A DNA stretch of 64,000 nt from NCBI GenBank assembly GCA_937996795.1, contig CALKUH010000012.1, positions 62,001-126,000 of the forward strand. The letters are read 5' to 3'. This document shows, one piece after another, positions 17,964-26,217 of this stretch. A program made the translations under genes and the position numbers. How positions within the stretch are numbered: position 1 is the first letter of the stretch; the number at the start of each line of letters is the position of its first letter. Below the pieces are notes generated by a model. It was not told the DNA's origin. It made no database searches and saw only the letters and a program-made list of their open reading frames with translations. This DNA is from an uncultured Verrucomicrobiota bacterium. Its GTDB lineage: Bacteria; Verrucomicrobiota; Kiritimatiellia; CAIVKH01.

Positions 17964-20864
17964 CTACTCGGGCCAGACCACCACGCTCTGGTTCAAGCCG
18001 GGGGCGGTCGCCGGCCAGACCACGGTCCCGGCCCCGGCGAATTCCGCTTCCACGAAATACTCGAAATCGGCCGTCGCCGCCGGCAGGCGCGCGCGCCAGA
18101 CCGCCCGGGCCACGTGGTCCGCGGGCACCTCGGTCCACGCGCCACCGCCGCCGAGCGGACGCACCTTGACCACGACACGCCGGGCAACTTCGCGATCCAG
18201 CGCGAGCATGCGCAACGCCAGCGCCTCTCCCCGGTTCACCGCGTTTCGCACGGTCGGCAGCACAAGGCGGGCCGGACCGGCGTACGTCCGGCGGGGTTCG
18301 ATCTCGGGAGGCAACGGACGCCCGAGCCGGCTTTCGAGCGCGCGATCGTGCTCCGTCAACACCTGCAGCTTGAGGCGGTTGTGCTGCTCCACATTCGCGA
18401 TGGTGCCGAGTTCGCCCGGCGTGTTCACCGTCGCGATCAATTCCGCCATCAGCCGGTCCCACAAGCGCGCCAGTTCAATGCGGATCGCCAGCGCCGACTC
18501 CGCGCGCCCGCGATCGCCCGCGATGGCGCTCATCGCCGCCTTCAGCCGGTGGCGCGCGAATGCGATGTCGTGCATCGTGATGGACGCCCTGAACGTGTTG
18601 AGCCAGTAGTCGAAGCGCGCCCGGTCGCCGGGCGATGTGAGTTTCGTCCGTAATGCGGCAAACGCGTCCACCAGCGCCCGTTTCTTTTCCGCGGCTTCCG
18701 CATAACTCGCCCCCACGGGAATGCCGCCGGGCCCGTTGATCCACCCGCTCGGGTCCGGGCGGAACCCCTCGCCATCCATTTGCGCCAGCAGGCGTCCCGC
18801 CTCGTCGCCGATCTCCGGCCCGAAGTGGGCGCGCGCGAAATCGACGTACAAATCCTCCACCGGCATGCCGCGCTTATGTCCAGCGGGATTCTTGATCTGG
18901 CCCGGCAGGAAGACCTCGTAGCCCGGCGCCTGGCCGCCGCCGATGTTGTACCGGCGCATCAGTTTCTCGCTCGCGATCTGGTTGGCGGCATCGGTCATGC
19001 CGTCCACGATGAGGCCGCTGATCAACGGCTCGCCCTCGCGCCGCGTGAAGGCGAGCTTCAACACGCCGTCGTCCACGCGGACACCCGGTGCGACAACGTC
19101 GCACACGGCATTAACCCCGACGCGCTCCTTGATGTTGAGGCGCTCAACCACCGTCCGCCCCTGTAGCGCCACGTCAAACACGCGCGGCCCCGTCGCCAAG
19201 CCCTCCGGCTCGCAGAAGTGCAGCGTGATGGCGTACTCGCCGTTCGGAAGCTCGATCGACAGCGCGTCCATGCCGTGGAGGCCGGTCTTGTACACCTCCG
19301 ACGCCGCGTTGGTCTCCGCGCCCGTGACGGCGCTGCGGATCGTATAGGGTTTCCCGAAATTGCCCTCGGGCGCCGCGTACTCCACGCGCCCGGTCGGCGT
19401 GCCCGCGGGGATCCACGACTGGTCCCACGCCGCGCCGGCCAGCGCCGCCCAGTTCGCCGCGAGAATCTGCGTACGCCAGTGGATGCCGATCAGCCCGTCG
19501 CAGCCGTGCCGCCGCGCGTCCACCGCGTCGAAGCGCATGCGGCCCGCCCACGGCTGGTAGGCGATCATGTTCGGGTCGTTCTCGACCCACGGGATCGCCC
19601 ACGTGGAGCGGCCGCGCACGCGCGCATAGGCGGCGTCGATCGATTCGTGCCCGACGTGGCGATGAATCGCACTCATCGCCACGTCCTTCGGCAGGGCCGC
19701 GTCGAGCGCCGAGCGGTCGTGCACCGGGCCCAGCACCCAGCCCGACGTCGCAAGCTGCATCGGCGCCTTCGATTCCTTCAGGGCCTCGTACGCCGCGCGG
19801 ATGTCCGCCAGCGTATGCTCAAATTCCTCGGGCGTGTTGTTCTTCCACGTCCATTCCTCCGGCGTCCACAGCCAGTAGTAATCCGCCGGCATCACCGCCG
19901 CGATGCGTTCGAACATGCCGCGGTACAACTCCTTCACCACCGCCGGATCGCGGGGATCGCGGCCCTGTGCCTTCAAGCGCTCGCGGACCGCCTTCGGCAC
20001 CGTCAACGGCGTCTCGGTGCCGACGCAGCTCTTGACGCCCAGCTTCCGCGCATGCGCGAACACGCGCCCCATCTGCAGGCCGACGCGGCGGAACAGTTCG
20101 TTCGACTCCTCGGGCGTGTCCGGCTGCGGCACCAGGCCGTCCATCACGTCCGGACCGTGGTAGTTGGTCGCGAACAGCAACGACGCGCCGCCCGTGAAGT
20201 CCTCCGTCTTCAGCGGTTCGTAGCCCCAGTTCCCGCCGCGCGCGGTGTTGTGCCAGAAGCTCGGGTAGCTGTGCGCCACCGCGCCGTCAGGCCCGATGTC
20301 GCCGGGCGGCCCGATCCACACCAGCGGTTCGGGTCCCGCGCCGCCCTCGGGGTACGCGTGCAGCCCGATGAAATTCATCCGCAGCTTCGCAAGCTGGCCG
20401 ACGTACGCGAGGTAGTCGTCCTCGTTCCACCAGTCGGGCCCCTCGGGAAAATCGTGGAACGGCAGGATGCCGCGCACCGCGAAGTACGGCTGCGCGGTCT
20501 CGTCGAGCACCGGCACCGCAAACGGGATGCGCGCATCCGGCACGACGTCGCCGTGCAGGTAGAACCGGACGCCCAGTTTTTCCGCCACGGCGTACGCGCC
20601 GTAGAGCAGGCCCTGCTCGTTCGCGGACGAAATCTCGAGGCAGCCCGCGCGCGTGCGCAGGCGGTACGCCTCCGCCGGCAGCTCCGCATCGAGGTGAAAG
20701 GCGAACCGCGCCGCACTCGTGCGTTTCGCGGCGATGTCCAGCAGCACGCCCGTCCGCAGGTACACGTAGCGCCGCAGCTCCGCCGCCGCAAAGCGCTGCT
20801 GCGCGCCCGCGGGCTCCGCGATCACGATGGCGCTGACGGTGGGTTCCTGTATCTCCGGAGTCAT
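17964..20864 (-). CDS. Glycoside hydrolase-like protein with internal malectin domain
   Basis: 966 residues. The N-terminal part (about 1-150; AAAELRRYVYLRTG, EQGLLYGAYAVAEKLGVRFYL) resembles the accessory domain before alpha-glucuronidase (GH67/GH115) and beta-hexosaminidase barrels. A TIM-barrel-like region follows (about 150-505; YYWLWTPEEWTW, GLIGIHWRTQ), then a malectin-like carbohydrate-binding domain (about 505-625; YAITLHFCEP), a helical region and a small C-terminal beta domain. No signal peptide is visible, so it may be cytoplasmic or exported by another route. The start at 20864 has GAGGGA upstream; a longer reading adds an implausible N-terminus. It lies last in the minus-strand polysaccharide cluster. 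Substrate unknown. Confidence 0.65.
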   Translation of the reverse strand: MTPEIQEPTVSAIVIAEPAGAQQRFAAAELRRYVYLRTGVLLDIAAKRTSAARFAFHLDAELPAEAYRLRTRAGCLEISSANEQGLLYGAYAVAEKLGVRFYLHGDVVPDARIPFAVPVLDETAQPYFAVRGILPFHDFPEGPDWWNEDDYLAYVGQLAKLRMNFIGLHAYPEGGAGPEPLVWIGPPGDIGPDGAVAHSYPSFWHNTARGGNWGYEPLKTEDFTGGASLLFATNYHGPDVMDGLVPQPDTPEESNELFRRVGLQMGRVFAHARKLGVKSCVGTETPLTVPKAVRERLKAQGRDPRDPAVVKELYRGMFERIAAVMPADYYWLWTPEEWTWKNNTPEEFEHTLADIRAAYEALKESKAPMQLATSGWVLGPVHDRSALDAALPKDVAMSAIHRHVGHESIDAAYARVRGRSTWAIPWVENDPNMIAYQPWAGRMRFDAVDARRHGCDGLIGIHWRTQILAANWAALAGAAWDQSWIPAGTPTGRVEYAAPEGNFGKPYTIRSAVTGAETNAASEVYKTGLHGMDALSIELPNGEYAITLHFCEPEGLATGPRVFDVALQGRTVVERLNIKERVGVNAVCDVVAPGVRVDDGVLKLAFTRREGEPLISGLIVDGMTDAANQIASEKLMRRYNIGGGQAPGYEVFLPGQIKNPAGHKRGMPVEDLYVDFARAHFGPEIGDEAGRLLAQMDGEGFRPDPSGWINGPGGIPVGASYAEAAEKKRALVDAFAALRTKLTSPGDRARFDYWLNTFRASITMHDIAFARHRLKAAMSAIAGDRGRAESALAIRIELARLWDRLMAELIATVNTPGELGTIANVEQHNRLKLQVLTEHDRALESRLGRPLPPEIEPRRTYAGPARLVLPTVRNAVNRGEALALRMLALDREVARRVVVKVRPLGGGGAWTEVPADHVARAVWRARLPAATADFEYFVEAEFAGAGTVVWPATAPGLNQSVVVWPE

Positions 20865-20978
20865 GAGCGATCCCTCTTGTGTCCGCTCCCTGCTGAAGCA
20901 GCCATCCCGATACTCTGTCCGAGCAGCCGCGCCCGCACAATGGCCGCGGGTTGTGCGGATATGCACAAAATTCGCGCG

Positions 20979-23162
20979 TCAGGCGAGCTGCCGGAAATAC
21001 ACCGGGTCCGGCCCCAGCGCGCGGGGCACCGCATCCAGGCGCTCGCCGTTCATGGCTTCCGCATGGCCGCAGGCGATCGCGAAGCCGGGCGCGTCCTTCG
21101 TCCACGCGTAGCCGATGGCGAGGCGCTCCCCGTCCGGCCGCTCAAACTGGTGCAGCACCGCACCGCCGGGCAGCGGCAGGTTGCCGGTGAACGCAGTCCC
21201 CCCGACGACCTCCAGCAGGCGTGCCCACGCGCGCCACGCGGGGCGCGGACGCCACGGGTCGGCCCGATCGTCGACGACACCGAACCCGTGCGCGGCGAGG
21301 CGCCACCAGAACACGCGGTCCACCAGCCCCGAACACGCGGCCTGCAGGAGATAGCGAACCATGAAGCGCGCGTAGTCCTCCTCGCTCACGTTCGGCGCCC
21401 CGACGTACTGTCCCGGGTACATGTACGGCGAGCAGACCGGCGAATGCACGCCGGTGTCGAGCAGCGGCCAGTTGACCTCGGACACGACGAGCCGGTCGGC
21501 GCAGCGTCCGGACACGCGGGCCACGGCGCGGGCGAGGGCGAACTTCTCGAGCGCGGCGAAACGGCCCTGCCGATTCTCCGGCGCGCCGCGGCGGTCCACA
21601 TACAGGTGATGCGACAGCGCGTCGAACCGGAAGCCCTCCGGCAACGCGGACAACGCGGAGAGCACCGCGGGGTACTCAAAGTCGATGCCGGCCGGACCCA
21701 TGCACTTGAGGTTCGGATACGACTGCTTCAATTCCGCCAGCGGCTCCACCAGGCGGCGGTAGTCGCGCAGGTCCCACACGCCCCATTTGACGCGGTTGAT
21801 CGCGTGGCCGATCTCGATTTCGTCCGCGAACGACGCCACCTGCGGAACCGCGCGCTCGCACATCGCGGCCCACGCGGCGGGCTCGATCACCGCCCGGCGG
21901 TCCTGGCAGAGCGCGAAGCTTACGCGATATCCGGCGCCGGCCAGTTCGCGCCCGGCCTGCACCGCCAGATCCCACTGGCGCGTCCCCGTGTGCCGGTAGA
22001 GGCGGATCAACACGGGCAGTCCCGCGACGGCGGGCAGCCAGGCGCGCTCCGTCTCCCACAGGCCGGGTCGCGGCTCAACACTCATGCCCCAGCGCCCGTC
22101 CATCTCGACGCGGCGCGCGTAGGCCCCCTCGCGCAATGCACAATATTCGCGCCTCAACGCGCGCGCGCCGCGCACCACCTCGCGGGCGCTCGTCCAGTAG
22201 TTGACGGGCGGGTGCAGCCGGTTGCGCGCGGAGCTGGCCCACGCGTTGATGGGCTGCGCGGATTTTTCATCCCAGAGCCAGATGTCGCGCGGCGGCGGAT
22301 AATCCGGCGCACGGGCGGGATCAGCGCGCAGGCGCGCCTCGCGGATCGGATGCCGGTAGCGCCGGCTCCAATCGTGGAACGCATACCGGGCGCGATGAAA
22401 GGCCAGCGCCCGCTTGAATCCGTCGGGCGGCGGCTCACTGAAATAGATTTCCACGAAGACGCGCAGCAGGTCGGTCGGCAACCAGAGGCGGGAGAGATCG
22501 CGGGCGCGCCACTTCAGCGGCACGGGCCCGTTCGGGAAGAGCCGGGCGCGGTTGAGGTCCACGAAACTGACGTCGCGCCACTCGCCCGCGCGCACGCGGC
22601 GCAGCAGGATGTTCTGGTTGCCGAGATCGCCGTGGAACACACCGGCGGAATGCATGGCGCGGATCGCGGGCGCCACCACCTCCAGCAGCGCGATGACCCG
22701 TCCCGCATCGGGGTCCTGGCGGAACAGGTGGCGCAGTTCGTCGCGCAGCGAGGACACGCCCTCGATGCGGCGCGTGATGAAATGGCTTTCCACGCAGCGC
22801 TCGTGATCCCAACGCTCCAGCCACGCCACGGGTTCCGGCGTGCCGACCCCGCGGGACTGGAGTTTGAGCGCCGCACGCCACGCACGCTGGGCCGCGGTGC
22901 CCCATCGGCGGTCCGCCCACGGCTTGAGCCGGCCCTCCGCGGGCGGATGAGATTTCACCACCAGCGGCAGCACGCCGCCGCGCCACGGCGCATCAAGCGC
23001 GCGCAACCGTGTCCCGCCCTGCCCCGGCGTCGCATCCGCCGCGGCGTGTTCGCGCAGCCGCGCGAGCCAGGCCAGCAGATCGGCCTCCTCGAACGCGGGC
23101 GCGATCGCGCCTCGGTAGTCGCCGCAAACCGGGGTGGAGGAAGGAAGGCCCATGGTGCTCAC
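20979..23162 (-). CDS. Fusion of LPS-type sugar kinase and TIM-barrel glycosidase-like domain
   Basis: 727 residues joining two activities rarely seen together. Residues about 1-330 form an LPS kinase (KdkA/WaaP/InaA type) with PLVVKSHPP, the catalytic loop FHGDLGNQNILL (Asp about 177) and the metal-binding FVDLNRAR. Residues about 355-727 look like a clan GH-A glycosidase barrel, with HHLYVD, LVVSEVNWPLLDTG (candidate nucleophile Glu about 562) and VFWWRLAAHGFG. The usual acid/base NE pair is not obvious, reading EIGHAIN. It lies between LPS-core glycosyltransferases and a glycoside hydrolase, so a role in modifying LPS core sugars is plausible. The start is GTG 23162 or ATG 23153; neither has a clear ribosome-binding site. 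Confidence 0.65.
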   Translation of the reverse strand: MSTMGLPSSTPVCGDYRGAIAPAFEEADLLAWLARLREHAAADATPGQGGTRLRALDAPWRGGVLPLVVKSHPPAEGRLKPWADRRWGTAAQRAWRAALKLQSRGVGTPEPVAWLERWDHERCVESHFITRRIEGVSSLRDELRHLFRQDPDAGRVIALLEVVAPAIRAMHSAGVFHGDLGNQNILLRRVRAGEWRDVSFVDLNRARLFPNGPVPLKWRARDLSRLWLPTDLLRVFVEIYFSEPPPDGFKRALAFHRARYAFHDWSRRYRHPIREARLRADPARAPDYPPPRDIWLWDEKSAQPINAWASSARNRLHPPVNYWTSAREVVRGARALRREYCALREGAYARRVEMDGRWGMSVEPRPGLWETERAWLPAVAGLPVLIRLYRHTGTRQWDLAVQAGRELAGAGYRVSFALCQDRRAVIEPAAWAAMCERAVPQVASFADEIEIGHAINRVKWGVWDLRDYRRLVEPLAELKQSYPNLKCMGPAGIDFEYPAVLSALSALPEGFRFDALSHHLYVDRRGAPENRQGRFAALEKFALARAVARVSGRCADRLVVSEVNWPLLDTGVHSPVCSPYMYPGQYVGAPNVSEEDYARFMVRYLLQAACSGLVDRVFWWRLAAHGFGVVDDRADPWRPRPAWRAWARLLEVVGGTAFTGNLPLPGGAVLHQFERPDGERLAIGYAWTKDAPGFAIACGHAEAMNGERLDAVPRALGPDPVYFRQLA

Positions 23163-23175
23163 GAAGGCGCGCGGG

Positions 23176-23958
23176 TCACGCGGACGGCGGCTTGTTCCGC
23201 TGGCTGTATTCGAGTTCCCACAATTTCGCGTATTTCATGCAGACGCCAAACGCGCTCACGAGCGCAATGAGGAACCCGCGCCGGCCGTCGAGAAAACCCC
23301 CGCGCATCACGAACGCCTTGAAGAAGCGGAACGGCGGGCGGAGCAGGAAATCGGACCAGCGGAAGCGCGATTTCGCGCGGAATTTCTCCTGCGCCGTGAT
23401 GCTGGAAAAGCGATTCATCGTCTCCAGGTGGTCGTGCAGGCCGTCATAGGTGTAGTGGTACAACTGGCCGCTCAGTCGCTTCACATCGCCATTCACGAAC
23501 ACCTGGTCGTGCGGTTCCTGCCCGCCGCTGCGGCCGCGGTCCTTGCGGAACAGGCGGAGCTTGATGTCCGGATACCACTCGCCGTGGCGGATCCAACGCC
23601 CGATGTAGTTCACCATGCGCGGAAATTCATAGCCGGCGATGGCGCCGTCGTTCGCCGCCAGCTCGCGCTGGATTTCCTCGCGCAGCTCGGGCGACACCTC
23701 CTCGTCGGCGTCAACGAAGAGGATCCAGTCGTGGCTGGCCATTTTGCGGATGAGATTCTTCTGGCCGATGTAGCCGAGCCACTCGTGCTGGTACACGCGG
23801 TCGGTGAACTCCTTGCACAGTTCGATGGTGCGGTCGGTGCTGAAGCTGTCGACGACCACGATCTCGTCGCACCAGCTCAGGCTGCCGAGACAGCGCCGGA
23901 TGTTGTGCTCCTCGTTGAAGGTCGTGACGCAGGCGGACACTTTGGGACGTTCGTTCAT
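23176..23958 (-). CDS. Family 2 glycosyltransferase, WaaE/KdtX-like
   Basis: 260-residue cytoplasmic GT-A glycosyltransferase of the LPS-core WaaE group, transferring a sugar from a nucleotide donor to the inner core. The N-terminus KVSACVTTFNEEHNI and SWCDEIVVVDSFSTD are classic GT2 donor-binding motifs. WILFVDADEEV holds the metal-binding DxD. The C-terminal half (PPFRFFKAFVMRGGFLDGRRG) is the diagnostic WaaE-like tail. Its start directly abuts the stop of the heptosyltransferase gene, indicating one operon. The exact sugar is unknown. Confidence 0.85.
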   Translation of the reverse strand: MNERPKVSACVTTFNEEHNIRRCLGSLSWCDEIVVVDSFSTDRTIELCKEFTDRVYQHEWLGYIGQKNLIRKMASHDWILFVDADEEVSPELREEIQRELAANDGAIAGYEFPRMVNYIGRWIRHGEWYPDIKLRLFRKDRGRSGGQEPHDQVFVNGDVKRLSGQLYHYTYDGLHDHLETMNRFSSITAQEKFRAKSRFRWSDFLLRPPFRFFKAFVMRGGFLDGRRGFLIALVSAFGVCMKYAKLWELEYSQRNKPPSA

Positions 23959-24984
23959 TCAGGGCATCTCACCGCGGTGCAGGAGGCTGCGCAGCTCTCC
24001 GTATATCCGCTCCGGGGAAAGCGCGGCCAGTCTTTTCTCCGCCGCCGCATCGTCGCGGGCGATGGCGCGGGCGCGGGGTCCGTCGTCCTGGACCACGCGG
24101 GCACGCGGACCGAGCGGCCCGGTGACGGACGGATCGGTTGCGCCGAAGACGGCGACCACCGGGCGCCCGAGCGCGGCCGCGAGGTGCATGCCGCCGCTGT
24201 CGTTGCACACCACGGCGTCGCACGCGGCCAGCGCGGCGGCCCACTCGGCCAGCGCGGTGCGCCCGGCCAGATTGAGCCCCTCCCCGACTCCGCGCAGGAT
24301 CTCTTCAGCGAGCGGGATGTCGCCCGGTGCGCCCATCGCCACCACACCGCCTCCGGTCTCCGCGTGCCAGCGCGCGGCGACAGCGGCGAAATGTGGCGCG
24401 GGCCAGCGTTTGGCCGGACCGCGCGCGGCGCCCGGCATCACGCCGAGCAGCGGCCGGGGCAGGGACGCCAGCACGGCGGTCTGCGCGGCGGCGACCTCCG
24501 CCGGCACCGCGAGCAACGGGTGTTCGACCGCGCCCGCGGGGCGCGGCACATCGAGCAGATCGAAATACTCCAGCGCCTGGTGCGCACGGTTCACGGGCGC
24601 GGGCTTCACGCGGGTCAGCAGCGCGCGGCGCCAATGACCGGGGCGCCCCACCCGCTCCGGCACGCGCGCGAGAAAAGGCGGCAGCGCGGAGCGAAACGAA
24701 TTTGGAAACATCACCGCGCGGTCCGGCGCGATCGCGCGGATCGCGCGGGCGGCGGCGCGCAAGGCGGCAAACGGTTCGGTGTACACCTGCACGGCGTCCG
24801 GCGCGGCGTGCATCCGCCACAGCGGCGCGAGCCCCGGGCGCACCAGCAGGGTCAGGCGCGCGGAGGGATGGGCGCGGCGCCACGCCTGCAGGGCCGGCAT
24901 GCTCATGATGGCATCGCCGATCCAGTTGACGCCGACGACCAGCCAGTGGCCGTTATTTGAAGCAGATGCGGTTGATCCAGGCAC
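23959..24984 (-). CDS. GT9 LPS heptosyltransferase, WaaF-like
   Basis: 341 residues of the ADP-heptose:LPS heptosyltransferase family, adding heptose to the inner core on the cytoplasmic face. VGVNWIGDAIMSMPALQAWR at the N-terminus and MPGAARGPAKRWPAPHFA in the middle are family signatures. CDAVVCNDSGGMHLAAALGRP and FGATDPSVTGP form the donor site. The start at 24984 overlaps the end of lpxK by 32 bases. It is immediately followed by the WaaE-like gene. Confidence 0.85.
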   Translation of the reverse strand: MPGSTASASNNGHWLVVGVNWIGDAIMSMPALQAWRRAHPSARLTLLVRPGLAPLWRMHAAPDAVQVYTEPFAALRAAARAIRAIAPDRAVMFPNSFRSALPPFLARVPERVGRPGHWRRALLTRVKPAPVNRAHQALEYFDLLDVPRPAGAVEHPLLAVPAEVAAAQTAVLASLPRPLLGVMPGAARGPAKRWPAPHFAAVAARWHAETGGGVVAMGAPGDIPLAEEILRGVGEGLNLAGRTALAEWAAALAACDAVVCNDSGGMHLAAALGRPVVAVFGATDPSVTGPLGPRARVVQDDGPRARAIARDDAAAEKRLAALSPERIYGELRSLLHRGEMP

Positions 24985-26119
24985 GGAATTCCTCGGCCCC
25001 GGTCAGCATTTCGATTTCGACGCGCAGGAAAAACATCGGCAGGTCGCGGCGCTCCAGCATCGGGAACCGCACCGCGTCCTTCTCCGTGGTGACGACGATC
25101 TTCGCCCCGCGCTGCAGGCCCTTGTTGATCACGTCGATGATCTCCTGCTGCGTGTAGCGGTGGTGGTCCGCGAAGCGCTTGTGATACAGCACGCGCGCGC
25201 CCAGGCGGATGAGTTCGTCCTCGAACCCCTTGGGCGACGCGATGCCCGACACGGCGGCGACGGGCAGGTCTTTGATGTAGTCGAGCGGCACGCGTTCCTT
25301 CGTGAAGATGTCCTGCAGGTATTTCGCCTGGTGGCGGCATTCGGAAATTTCCGCGTCCGGGTTGTGCTGGCGCAGGATCGGGACCAGCTCGGGCGCGCCG
25401 TCGCCGTTGGATTTCGTGATGAAGATGAACCCGGCGCGTTTCAGGTTGCGCACCGGTTCGCGCAGGATGCCGCGCGGCAGGAGGCGCCGGTTGCCGAAGG
25501 GATTCGTGCGATCCACCAGCACGATGTCCAGCCGGTGCTTCAGGTGCAGGTACTGGAAGCCGTCGTCGAGGATCAGCGTGTCGCACCCGAGCTGCTGCAC
25601 GGCGTATTTGCCGGCCTTCACGCGGTCCGCGTCCACGATCACCGCGACATCGGGCAGGTTCTGCGCCAGCATGAACGGCTCGTCGCCGGACAGGGCCGAG
25701 TCGAGCAGCAGGTGTTTGCCGTCGGACACCACGCGGGGGGGCGAGTCCGTGTAGCTGAACGTCAGGCGTTTCCAGAGGCGCTGCAGGAAGGGGTCCTCCT
25801 CCTTGCGGTAGCCGCGGCTCAGGATCGCGACCTTTCGCCCGCTCTGCTGCAGCGTGCGGGCGAAGACCTCCACGATCGGCGTCTTGCCGGTGCCGCCCAC
25901 GGTGAGGTTGCCGATGCTGATGACCTGGCTGCCCAGCGCGTGCGGGCGGAAGATGCCCACGCGGTAGAGCCAGAGGCGGAACTGGACGAGCGTGCGGAAG
26001 ATCAACGAGAGGACGTGCAGGAAGACGCGCATTGCCGTCGCGCCCCTGCCCTGCAGGCGATCCTCAATAACGCCGAGGATGTACGCCTCGGACCGTTCCA
26101 AAAAGTTGCGAAATGACAT
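24953..26119 (-). CDS. lpxK: Tetraacyldisaccharide 4'-kinase
   Basis: Phosphorylates the 4' position of the tetra-acylated disaccharide to give lipid IVA, the sixth step of lipid A synthesis at the inner membrane. The 388-residue protein has an N-terminal amphipathic membrane-associated helix (HVLSLIFRTLVQFRLWLY), the P-loop GNLTVGGTGKTPIV, ILSRGYRKE, SGDEPFMLAQ, LILDDGFQYLHLKR-type residues and TEKDAVRF near the C-terminus. It is good evidence for a Gram-negative outer membrane. The start at 26119 (MSFRNFLERSEAY) is chosen over an upstream reading with no family counterpart. It overlaps the downstream heptosyltransferase gene. Confidence 0.93.
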   Translation of the reverse strand: MSFRNFLERSEAYILGVIEDRLQGRGATAMRVFLHVLSLIFRTLVQFRLWLYRVGIFRPHALGSQVISIGNLTVGGTGKTPIVEVFARTLQQSGRKVAILSRGYRKEEDPFLQRLWKRLTFSYTDSPPRVVSDGKHLLLDSALSGDEPFMLAQNLPDVAVIVDADRVKAGKYAVQQLGCDTLILDDGFQYLHLKHRLDIVLVDRTNPFGNRRLLPRGILREPVRNLKRAGFIFITKSNGDGAPELVPILRQHNPDAEISECRHQAKYLQDIFTKERVPLDYIKDLPVAAVSGIASPKGFEDELIRLGARVLYHKRFADHHRYTQQEIIDVINKGLQRGAKIVVTTEKDAVRFPMLERRDLPMFFLRVEIEMLTGAEEFRAWINRICFK

Positions 26120-26217
26120 GCCGTGCCGTCCGCCTGCCGCGCCATTTGACACGTTCAGGACGGGCGATGCTGCCATTCCCCGCCGCCGCGCGTCAAGGAA
26201 CAGGACGGCTGGATTTT

